DNA of 64,000 nucleotides from Lepturacanthus savala. Taxonomy: Eukaryota; Chordata; Actinopteri; Scombriformes; Trichiuridae. This document shows positions 54,411-64,000 of the stretch, one piece after another. Numbering within the stretch: position 1 is the first letter of the stretch; the number at the start of each line of letters is the position of its first letter. The translations under genes and the position numbers were made by a program. The DNA lies in assembly GCA_030544235.1 (NCBI GenBank), contig CM060462.1:34304526-34368525 (forward strand). The letters run 5' to 3'. The notes below the pieces were generated by a model, which was not told the origin of the DNA, did no database searches, and saw only the letters and a program-made list of their open reading frames with translations.

Positions 54411-55200
54411 CAAAAAATAAGAGACCACTGCAAAAACACCCAAGAACAATGGTAAAGACTTGTGGAGAGCACGCCAAGACATATAAAAGCTGCGATTAAA
54501 AATAAATATTAAATAATAAATATTGATTTCTGAACTCTTCTTAAATGTAAACATTTGTATTACGTTGTCAGTCAGTCAGTCAGTCATTTTCTATACCTGC
54601 TTATTCCTCATTAGGGTCGCAGGGGTCTGCTGGAGCCTATCCCAGCGCGTTACGGCGAGAGGCAGGGATACACCCCAGATGGTCGCCAGCCAATCATGGG
54701 GCACACACACCATTCACTCACACACTCACACCTATGGGCAATTTAGAGTTGCCAATTAACCTGAGCATGTTTTTGGACTGTGGGAGGAAGCCGGAGTACC
54801 CGGTGAAAACCCACGCAGACACGGGGAGAACATGCAAACTCCACACAGAAAGGTCCCAGACCCAGGACCAAGGAGGTCTTGAACCTGCGACCTTCTTGCT
54901 GTGAGGCAACAGCGCTAACCCCTGCGCCACCGTGTCGCCCTGTATTACGTTGTTTTCAAATTAATTTGATCTTATTAAACATTGGATCTTTTTTGTTCTT
55001 TTGCCAATTTGTCATTTTCTGAAAATAAATGCTCTAAAGGATAGTATTTTTATTTGGAATTTGGGGAAAATGTTATCAGTAGTTTATAGACCCAAACAAA
55101 AATGTCACTTTTGTCCAAACACATACCTATATGTAGTAAAATAAGAAAATAAAAAGCTGATACTTTTGCAGTGATCTCTTATATTTATTCCAGAGCTGTA
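54411..55200. mobile_element. Tc1/mariner-type MITE, split by a SINE
   Basis: The left end has AATAAGAGACCACTGCAAAA, and the right end TTTTGCAGTGATCTCTTATA then TTTATTCCAGAGCTGTA closes at 55200. These are inverted terminals with one mismatch over the AAGAGA(C/T)CACTGCAAAA core, next to TA. The interior (TATTTGGAATTTGGGGAAAA, TGTTATCAGTAGTTTATAGA) is shared with a widespread fish miniature element. Without the SINE and its duplicated target it is about 405 bp, non-coding. Confidence 0.7.
54556..54953 (-). mobile_element. tRNA-derived SINE, copy 4, with perfect 13-bp target duplication
   Basis: TGTATTACGTTGT at 54556-54568 and again at 54941-54953 flank a 372-bp SINE (54569-54940). On the minus strand it begins GGGCGACACGGTGGCGCAGG with A box and intact B box GGTTCAAGACC, and ends in the TGAC simple repeat. 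It is the best preserved copy in the window and closely resembles the one at 5585-5946. Confidence 0.92.
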
Positions 55201-57703
55201 CAACAATGCGTAGACAGCGTCATGGCGCCAATAAAATTTGACTATGATTTGTGAAGTCCAATATAAATGACATATATTAAACCAGCTAACCACTGTGTAC
55301 AGTTCTAAAGGTAATACACCATACACCTACATGAAAATTACTGTGACTTTATTGTATGACTGATGCCCAAAGCTTTTTGCTTAGAAGAACAAAGGAAGAA
55401 CAATTCATCATTCCTGAAAACAACCCCGGCTCCCCCTGTGTGCTCCATAGTGGGCTACATGCAGAGTAATTCTCTGAGGGATGTATTTCAGACATAATGA
55501 GAAAGAAACATCGGGGTAAACAAATCGACTTTTTTTTTTTTTTTTTTTTGTGCGCGCAGGCCTAATTACAAGGCAGGAATAAATAACTATTGGAGAGGAG
55601 ACAGGCATGCTAGTGTAATGCATTGTAATGAGCCATGGGCAGTTAATGCATCATTTTTCTCCCTGACATGTAGCCGTGGCACGTTTGGCTCGCTGAGAGG
55701 TTCTCAGATCATGCAGATGCTGAGCTGCTGTTGCATGGACGGCTTGTGTTACAGCCTCAATAATTTAGTTTCACGTTTAGACAGAACTCACTCTAGGCTA
55801 CATCCCTTATGTACCAAAGATTTACTGCAGAGGTCATTCAGGCCATTTACTACCGCTTAGTGAATCAGTAAATATGTACCTAAGCTGCCTCTGAAAGAGT
55901 CAACAGAAGGTCCCAGTGCAATGTGGTAAAACGTGACTACATGATCGAAAAGGTTGCCAGAATTTTAAGGAAAATGTGTCCTTGGACACCCTTAGGTGGG
56001 GATCACCCAGAGATGCATCAGCTTTTGAAAATACCATGCCAGAGAAAAACGGCTCAGTGCTGGAAAAGGAGCAGAGAAAGCACCTCATAAGGGATGGATG
56101 GGTGCATCTCTGGTGCATCGTATCATCATCGTTTCTTTTTTAGATCCATTATATTTCAGGAGTTACTTTTTTTAGCATAACCACCTAACCTCAAACCACC
56201 TCTTCTACTTCTGCTTCTGTAGCCTTTCTACAACTAAAAGCTGGGGGCAAACACATGTCGACTTCACTCAAACGTCAAGATGTGTACATGTGTGATAGCA
56301 GTCCATCACTCAAACACTTTGGACATTTTTTGCCTTTTATGTCTAAGTCACAGGTTGGAATTATTGAGAGAGAAAAACAGACCTGATATATGATCACAGT
56401 TACATTATGATTTCATATGAGTGTTTCTGCTATATGGGGTTTTCCTACTTTTGGTAGGATTACAATGGTCACAATGAAATAAACCCAACAACAGTAATCA
56501 TGCTCTCAAACTTAAAACAAATATACAGTGTAATGAGATACTAAATACTAGAAAATGAAATAAGGTTGTTGTTCTGGTTATTCTGGTTATTCTTGTTATT
56601 GCCTCTTAATTTTAATTTTTGTGTTTGATTATTCCCCTTTTAATCAGCTGTTTTTAGATTTTTTGTTTTTAATTTAAATTTCTTGATTTTCAATCAAATT
56701 AATTTTAATTCATTTAAAATTTCCCTCCTTTAAGCAACTATTTTAAAATTATATCTTGATGCTTTTAATGTTCTATGTAAAGTACTTTGAATTAGCTTGT
56801 TGTTGAAATGTCCTATACAAACATCTGTTGAACATTAACGTATAAAGTTCCATATCAAAGCAGCAACTTTTTCTCATGTAAAACTGATGTTATGGTTGTT
56901 GTGTACAAATTTTCTGATGTTAGTTGAATGTTTCTCCTTAACATTAACTAAATGTTAAAATGGCAACTTTTTCTGATGGAAGACGAATATTATTAAGAAA
57001 AATGTATGATCTCTAATGGCTGTTTTCCATTTTGAGATTAATTGTTCTCAGTTCTAATCTCTTCATCGGTCATTGCTCTCTTCACACGTGTGCTGTGATT
57101 CATAAAACCGTGAACGATGCAAGATGCTGCAAACAGCCAGGCGGGCTCTGGCATCGAGCGCTTGCCCTCTCTTCCTCGCTCTGGTCAGAGCGATCGTACA
57201 CTTCATGACAGATGACGTGAAGCGGAGGGAGGAAAAAACAAAACTGAATATTCCCTTCAGTGTAATCGTTTCAATCTGTCCTGCCAGAACAGATTGCGGT
57301 ATTTTGCTTCCCTGTTGGGGTGCTCTGTATTTCTCCTTCCTCCCTCCCCTGGTTTCACTCTTCCTCACACCCCTTTCCCATTATTGCAATATGGCTCTCT
57401 CCATTTCATTGTCATTCTGGGCAGCGCTGGCATAGCATAGACCCCTGGTGAAGGCAGATGATCGTCCATCCATCATGGATAAAACATTACGCTGCACCCA
57501 TATGGCCGAGAGTTCCTGCTTAGCTGGAAATGGGTGAATAAGCACAGAAAATATGCTCGTAAAATTGCAGACCTGCTATCAAAATGAAACACTTAAGAAA
57601 ACCTCTATACTATCCATCAGGTCAAATTGATGTATTTTTCTGGTTTGAATGAGAGCAGAACAGGCTGGATTAGGTGCTGCTTCTTGTTTGGGTTTTTTTC
57701 CAG
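55201..57703. other. No gene recognised
   Basis: A poly(T) run lies at about 55530-55549 and an AT-rich stretch at 56500-56780. GGCAACTTTTTCTGATGGAA (56963) and GCAGCAACTTTTTCTCATGT (56860) are a local repeat. Frames on both strands at 57063-57435 overlap and lack motifs. Confidence 0.4.
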
Positions 57704-57862
57704 TGATCTCAGACCCCCATTTAAGGAGTTGCAGTCGCAGTTGTGTGAGCGAGCCCCTTTAAGTGGCCATGGCAATTCTGACAACAACAGTGGACCTCCT
57801 CTGGCAGGAAGAAGGCCCTTAACCACAAGAGCTTGGGGGCCAGAGGGGGGGAGGCATGGGAG
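57704..57862 (+). CDS. Candidate 159-nt exon
   Basis: CTTGTTTGGGTTTTTTTCCAG (ending 57703) is a strong acceptor, and GGGAG|GTGAGCC (57863) a strong donor. The 159-nt interval is open in one phase: one base, 52 codons, then two bases. That makes a symmetric phase-2 exon; the other two frames hit stops. The peptide starts DLRPPFKELQSQLCERAP and has SGHGNSDNNSGPP and RRPLTTRAWGPEGG, a low-hydrophobicity, probably disordered segment. The block is GC-richer than its surroundings. I do not recognise a protein family. A cassette exon of a large gene would look like this, but chance and an opposite-strand frame over the same bases cannot be excluded. Confidence 0.28.
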
Positions 57863-58237
57863 GTGAGCCAGGGGAAGGCAGCTTGCGATCATACATCTTG
57901 GGAAGGCTGCATGTGTTGCCCAGACAGCCCCTTAAGTGACTTCACCTCATCTCAATGGTGCTCATTACGTGCGATAGAAAGCCGTCCATTCAGGGAGGTG
58001 GTACAAAACAAACCCACCCCATCTGGAGAGAGGACAACAGGGTGTCAACGTGTTTGCAAAATGAATGGGGTTTGATGGAAGACTGAATGACAGGAGGTTG
58101 TACAGCTCATCATTCTTTACGGCCTCTAATTCCAACACAATTCACTCCTCACTGTCACAATTACAGAAATGTGTTTTGAATTAGAACGTAGCAGCAGTTC
58201 CCACAAACATGTCTGAATATGAAGCCATAAAAAATAA
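57863..58237. other. No gene recognised
   Basis: Single-copy-looking sequence downstream of the candidate exon. No repeat family or further splice pair was identified. Confidence 0.4.
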
Positions 58238-58300
58238 CGCAGTCGGCCTCTGTAAATATATTTCAGTGGCAAACTCAGCACAGCGTCAAGTATAAGTCCA
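58238..58300. repeat. Duplicated block, copy 1 (pair 58832-58893)
   Basis: GCAGTCGGCCTCTGTAAATA, TATTTCAGTGGCAAACTCAG and CACAGCGTCAAGTATAAGT parallel ACAGTTGGCCTATTTAAATA, TATTTCAGGGACAAAATCCA and CACGGCATCAAGTATTCAT about 594 bases downstream. By eye the identity is about three quarters. Confidence 0.7.
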
Positions 58301-58394
58301 TAACAATTTTAAATATACAATATGAATTTCTTCTCAATCAAAATTTTAAGAAAGGACAGATTTGATGACAGAGTTGTTCTCTTCTCCCAGTTAG

Positions 58395-58790
58395 GATCCT
58401 TCTAAGTTCATCGTTCAGGATGTTTTAATCCTCAGAGTCTCTGAAACAAACAGACCTGCTGATTAAAACCACTAAAAATCACTGAATGAAGCAGTTTCAT
58501 GTTAAAAATCTGTTTCCCCAATGAAGATTCCACAGGAAAACAGACAGGATGTAAAAATGGGGCTTAAAACTGGATAATAAGTCATTTTCTGACAGATTAA
58601 TTTTGACTGATGCATGCACAAAGCCTTTGTTTTCATTGAAAGTAATGTTAGAATTAGAAGTTACAGATTTCTCTACATTTGACTTTTTGGAAAATGAAAA
58701 TACACAACTGAGTAAGATATTTAATGTAGTTTGAGTCATTTTTACACATTTTAATCTGAAAACCTTACTAATTTTCCCTTTAATGTGCCA
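58395..58790 (-). repeat. Inverted copy of the 534-bp family
   Basis: TTTTAATCCTCAGAGTCTCT, ACAGACCTGCTGATTAAAAC, CACTGAATGAAGCAGTTTCA and TGTTAAAAATCTGTTTCC parallel the inverted copy at 41680-42585. GACTGATGCATGCAC and TTACACATTTTAATCTG occur further on in both. It lies between the two copies of the 58238/58832 block. Confidence 0.55.
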
Positions 58791-58831
58791 GCAAGGCTCC
58801 CCAAAAATCTCTACTTCATCGTAAAAAAAAA

Positions 58832-59290
58832 GAGCCGACAGTTGGCCTATTTAAATATATTTCAGGGACAAAATCCACACGGCATCAAGTATTCATTTTG
58901 AAGCCTGTGTTGACGCTGCTCCTGCTGGGATGTTAAGGAAGCCTCCGCCTTTTATAAGATGGAGTTTAACAGAGAGGAGGAGAAGATGAGCAGAGAACTC
59001 TTAAGATTAAATTATCTTCTACTGTCAAATTCATTTGAAAAGATTTGACAAATTACACCTTCCCTCAACCTAATATCCCCCCTGTGCTGTAAAAGCCTTT
59101 TCTCTGTCAGGTATTGGATGTACCTGTACAGCTCTGGAGTGCAGCAAATGAACCGGAGATGGAATCTTTCACATCTGCCTATAAGGCCGATAATTGTGCC
59201 TATGAACTGTTTCAGGTTGAACAGATTTTGCCAACCAAGAGCTGTCGAGCTTAGCGGCATTCATTTGAATTTCTATTCCTTTCATTAGAA
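58832..59290. promoter_or_regulatory. Duplicated block copy 2 and possible conserved non-coding element
   Basis: It starts with copy 2 of the 60-bp block (58832-58893) and continues as single-copy, compositionally balanced sequence: GCCTATAAGGCCGATAATTG, TGCCTATGAACTGTTTCAGG, and TTGAACAGATTTTGCC. No splice pair or long frame is seen. The regulatory idea rests only on composition and the local duplication. Confidence 0.2.
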
Positions 59291-59440
59291 ACCACTGACA
59301 TTTCAAGCTCACCTCTACACTATTACACTAACCTTTAAAAAGAAGAGTGATGTGTCTTTCCTGAAGAGACAAGACACCATAAAACATATAATTATACTCT
59401 GTCTCCCTCTCTCTGGTCTGCTTTACTATTATCAAAGTTG

Positions 59441-59993
59441 TAGGGCTGGGGATTTTTTTTATTTTAATCATTTATATTAAAATTTTTATTTTCCTGTGGT
59501 TTGTGAAAAAGCTGAACCAAAAAAAATTTTCAATTTATTTAGTACATAAAAATAATAAAACACACATGATAATATAATGTAATGACACAATAAATAACAA
59601 AAACATTTTAAATGAACAAATGAAAACAAATTAAATGAATAGAATCTCATTACTAATTCAAATACTTAGCAAAATATGCATATGTACAAATAAATTTACT
59701 TTACTTTTAATTTTTTTATTTAGTTTTTTAGGTGATAATAAATAAGTGCATTTTTAGTTTGATTATATTTTATTTATTTTTTTAACATCTGTTTTGTTCA
59801 TACAGGCCTAAACTACTTTGGCAATCTTTTATTTTGCTATTAAAGAAAATATTTCTTTAAATTTAGCCATTCTTGTGTTGTATAGAGAAACACTGAAACA
59901 AAATCAACATTTAAATAAAAATAAAAAAAATAGTTATTATAGTAGGAAAAAAAAATCATGATTTTAATTTTAAACTATTGCTGCATAAGCCAG
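59441..59993. mobile_element. Decayed hAT-like element (TAGGGCTGGG end)
   Basis: TAGGGCTGGGGATTTTTTTT at 59441 and an ending TCATGATTTTAATTTT...TGCTGCATAAGCC near 59955-59992 resemble the TAGGGCTGGGCGATTTT and AATCG.GCAGCCC ends of a common fish element. The interior is very A/T-rich. The target duplication is not resolved. Confidence 0.4.
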
Positions 59994-61150
59994 CTGTTGG
60001 TTTGTATCGTGCACACATTCCATTTATTAATCATACTAGTCTAGTATAGTTGATTCAGCCAGGCTATTTCTGTTTAGTCTCAGTTTCATGCCTATAATCA
60101 GACGGCTGATATTATCAGATTTCATTGACTTTTGACATTAAGTAATTATCATAAGATAGACATCTATTAATACAACATATCACAAGATTGCATAAAATAT
60201 GTGCACATGATTGCACATTAAATAGGTTTTCTTCCAATAAATCTCCCAGTATAAAGCAGACTGAGAGAAAAACAGATCACATAAGAATGAGACATGTTTA
60301 AAGCCCAGTGATGGATTTTTACATTCTGTAGGCTGTTTCAGAACCGAAAAGATTCCATCAGCTGCACCAGCTATGTACATTACCACAGTTTTATGCTATA
60401 CACTGAATAATAAATGTATCTGCTATGGTCCCTAAAGACATAGAGAGCGTAGATAAAAATGTAAGCTCACCATGAGAAACAACTTCACCTTTGATGTAAC
60501 TAAATCAACATGTGTGTGTTTACCTGCAGCCTATATACTGTATATCTTCTACAGATTTTTCAGCTTGTGATTCGGCTCCTCTTTGTAGATGCTGTTTGTC
60601 TCTTCTTCCACATATGTTGTCAAGATTCTCTCCTCTTGAATCAAAGCATCCACACACCCTTTTCTCTACATGGAATTTCAGGTTGAGGTTTGGGGTAAAA
60701 AGAGATTCGTCAGAGCTGCTGGCACATGAATTCATTTTCATTGTTTCTGACAGAAGCAGCTGCACAGATGACTTTTTATCTTTGAAGCTTGTGTTGCTGA
60801 AAAAAAAATTGCAGTCACAATAGAGGAGCCCCTATGTAGTTGAAAAGTTTTCACTTGTGATTAAGTTACTGTATGTTGTGGATGCTGTTTCTCCCTTTTT
60901 TCTACTTCCTGTAGAACATACTTTTTTTCTGATAAAAGTCCATGTTCCCTCAACTTCTAATGCATTGTTCATTGTTTTGTGTGTTGCATATTTTAACAAC
61001 CATTCATCCAATCGTCTTCATGCTTGGTCGGTATAACACTGATGCATGTTTCAAATTTGGCGCAATTTGGCCAGATGGTGGCACTATAACAGCAAACTTT
61101 TATGTTATTAATAAAAAATAATATTGATAATACATTATATTTCAGGGTGA
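59994..61150. other. No gene recognised; repeat fragment at 60985-61100
   Basis: GCATATTTTAACAACCATTC, then TCCAATCGTCTTCATGCTTG and CAAATTTGGCGCAATTTGGC, is a dispersed repeat fragment that also touches 15770. The frames at 60512-60823 occur on both strands and lack motifs. Confidence 0.4.
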
Positions 61151-61620
61151 CCTGCAAGACACATTAAGGTCACCTTACAGTCAATAGGGTATAAATAAAA
61201 CCAGCATAGACAGAGTAAGACACTTAATGGGTAAAGATGTATGGGAGAGGGTCAGTGATAGCTTAGCTTTGTTTGTAGTTATAGTGAGTAAGGCCAGTTT
61301 CAACAGGTGTGTTTTGAGGTGGGATTTGAATGTTGATACAGTGTCAGAATGAAAGATCTGTGGGAGCAGGGAGATGCAGAGTCGATGGGCGGTGCAGCTG
61401 AAATCCCTGTAGCAGCCATGGTGCTGAGGGGGGAGGAGGGGATGGTCAGCAGCATATGGGGGTGGGGTGGGGGTGGGGGTGGGTGTTATGAAACACTTTG
61501 AAGGTGAACAGAAGGGTTTTGTAGTTTATCCAGGATTGAACAGGGAGGCCAGTGAAGTTGGATGAGGATGGGACTGATGTGGTTGGATGATCCGGGCAGC
61601 AGAATTCTGAATGATTTGAA
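61150..61620. mobile_element. Unclassified teleost dispersed repeat
   Basis: GGCCAGTTTCAACAGGTGTG, GTGAACAGAAGGGTTTTGTA, TCCAGGATTGAACAGGGAGG, CCAGTGAAGTTGGATGAGGA and GGCAGCAGAATTCTGAATGA parallel a repeat found widely in fish (GCCAGTG.AGTTGG..GAGGATGGG.GTGATGTGG). It contains a G-rich tract at 61458-61484 that could form a quadruplex. Confidence 0.5.
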
Positions 61621-61621
61621 C

Positions 61622-62000
<379 letters not shown>

Positions 62001-62658
62001 GTAAAACTATACTGAGATTATCTTTGCTACTTCAAATCTTGTTAGAGATGTAAAAATTCCATATAAAAACAGGAAAGTGTAGAATATGGGACATTTAAAT
62101 GGTACAAAAATAATCAGTTAACTACCAGACCCAAAAAAGAGAGATATAAATTTTCAGGAATCAAGTAATAGTTAACAACTTAGACTTACAGCTTTTCTGC
62201 AGTAATGGACTTAAATAAAGTGTGGAAAGTTGATCCAACCAGGTTTTGCCAGTTAATTAACCCCCGTCTGTATATCAGCATGGATGAAGCCTGATGTCTG
62301 GGTCTTTTCTAGGACTAGAGCTCTAGAGCTAAGCAGAACCCCATGATCTAGACCTAGTTAGTCAGGAGTTCATCCTACAGCAAGGTAATCCAAGGTAATA
62401 CACCTCTGGGCTGTCAGATCATCATCTGTCACATGACACATTAAGTGACACAAGTGTCATGGTGTTTTAACCCTAAACCCATGATACCAGATTGTTTAAC
62501 TCTAAACTTTAACTTTAAATGGTTTTAAATAATTAAAAACACATGGCGTCAACAAGTTTTATATTCTAAGTGGATTATATATTTAAAATGTATCATTCTT
62601 TTTTGGTTAAACCATTTGACTTTTCCTGTCAAAAAGTTGCACAAAATTGTGATTTTTG

Positions 62659-62660
<2 letters not shown>
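62001..62660. other. No gene recognised
   Basis: AT-rich. No repeat family or exon was identified. Confidence 0.45.

Positions 62661-62711
<51 letters not shown>
62661..62711. repeat. (TA)n microsatellite
   Basis: About 25 uninterrupted units. Confidence 0.95.
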
Positions 62712-62713
<2 letters not shown>

Positions 62714-64000
62714 AGTTTTAAATGACAAGAAACCAATATGAACACAAATTGTACATTTTGAGAGACCTGATGAATGCTTCTTTAAACTGTATTAAAAAAA
62801 TTGACTTTCTTATCTTGCCAACTATGACTTGCCACTGACCCATATAAATATATACATATTTAAGTTAGTGCAGTGTCACGTGAGCAGTTCAGAGTGAATG
62901 CTCCAAATGGGCTCAACCCCAGACAAACACTGCAAGCTGTGATACCAGCAACCAAGCACTACTCATCTATTAATAAAGGTTTAATTTAGCGGCGAAAAAT
63001 TTAGCTTATTGCTTGAATTTCCTTCTGGAGTAATGAAGTATTCATCTATCTATTTAAAAGGGAATCTGGCTTTACACTGCTTTCTTGTTTTTTAATTATT
63101 TTGTAAGGACTGATAATGTTTTGAACATAAATTCAATTTTCCTGTCTTGTGGCCCATTGGCAAATTGTCTGTATGTGTGAATGAGGGCAGTACCAGATTA
63201 GAGTTTGTTTAAGGTCTGGATCTTATACAATGTCCACATACACATTCTGGCCCACACTTCCATCTCTCATTTATCAATATTTGATATCTCATGTTCCATA
63301 TTCACTTTTTAGTTTCTCTTACTTACTGCTTTGTGCATACTTTTCTTTTTGGTCTTTGTTTTCTTTTTCTTTTTTATCTGATTTCCTATTTTTAGAACTT
63401 TTTTGTATTTGATTTTCCTAGAATCTGTGGCAACAACACGCTGTGCTACACCACGTGACTATGTCTTTGAATCTGGGAAAATATGGGACTAGGTCCAGAG
63501 AAGATGTTTATCTTTTCTGTCAGTCAATTCATAGGGAGGGTTTAATAGTGTCGCAGGATTCAGTTCTTTCCTCTCCTGTCAGAACAAATGTCCAATAATG
63601 TGGATTTTTAGGTAATCTGACAAAATTCACACCATAACCTGCAGTAATAAGAACTCAGACTGTCATAGATCCCAGTTCATCTGTGAATTTCTGGTCCTCC
63701 ATCCATCCTCGTCCTCTCCATGACTTTTGACGTCAATCAAGCCGCCGGCTGTACGCTGCGATATATCAGCTGCACACTGAGAGGTAATTAGAACAATGAT
63801 CACCAACATGCAGGAAAAAAGGAGCGAAGACAGAGAAAGAAAGTGCTGACATGTGTGAGGCGAGCTGTGCCAGCCTCTGAAAATGTGCCCAGGCAAGCAC
63901 ATGTATGTATTACGGGGGGCACCCGGGTGCACGCCGCCTGCTTCCTGCTGAAGCCAGTTCTGTGCAGCGGCAGGTGAGAATGCTCCACAAGGCCATGTGT
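62712..64000. other. No gene recognised
   Basis: Positions 63280-63420 are T-rich low complexity. Positions 63640-64000 are balanced and single-copy-looking, with overlapping frames on the minus strand that lack motifs. Confidence 0.4.

Overview
The window looks like nuclear DNA of a ray-finned (teleost) fish. It is AT-rich, full of CA/GT, CT and AT microsatellites, and dense with teleost-type repeats: a tRNA-derived SINE, L1/Tx1-like and L2-like LINE fragments, hAT and Tc1/mariner miniature elements, and many elements whose ends read TTAAAGG beside a TTAA target. Open frames are short and mostly chance. I recognise no host gene, so the window is most easily read as intergenic or as the inside of very large introns. 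Repeat families are named from recalled teleost consensus sequences and were not searched against a library.

Layout. 1-2.5 kb: a CAGTGG-ended DNA transposon split by an L2-like LINE tail, itself split by a further insertion. 2.5-5.6 kb: mostly single-copy, with homeodomain-type TAATTA motifs. 5.6-9.3 kb: SINE, hAT end, L1-like fragment, Tc1 remnant. 11.5-12.6 kb: two 534-bp tandem units of a family that recurs at 15.95 kb and, inverted, at 41.7 and 58.4 kb. 16.9-22 kb: TTAA-type elements and LINE/SINE tails. 25.0-26.1 kb: a long TG tract, a 26-bp minisatellite and a CA/TA tract. 26.3-26.65 kb: a TATA-like box and a 63-codon frame with a convincing signal peptide. 27.6-30.2 kb: SINE and LINE remnants and a hAT-like element split by a TTAA element. 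32-41 kb: mariner and hAT miniatures, two with 8-bp target duplications. 44.05-50.13 kb: a three-level nest, in which a TTAAAGGTCCCA-ended element holds a 5'-truncated L1/Tx1-like LINE, which holds a SINE and a second TTAA element. That second element carries a CpG-rich block and a first-exon-like frame with a splice donor. 54.3-55.2 kb: a SINE with a perfect 13-bp target duplication inside a mariner-type miniature. 57.7-59.3 kb: a 159-nt exon candidate and a duplicated block. 59.4-62.7 kb: hAT-like and other repeats and long AT tracts.

Nothing forms an operon or pathway. The points most worth following are the signal-peptide frame at 26455-26646, the exon-bearing TTAA element at 47674-49251, three plus-strand exon candidates (22608-22631, 30682-30774, 57704-57862), and several perfect 16-18 bp hairpins that resemble template-switch scars.
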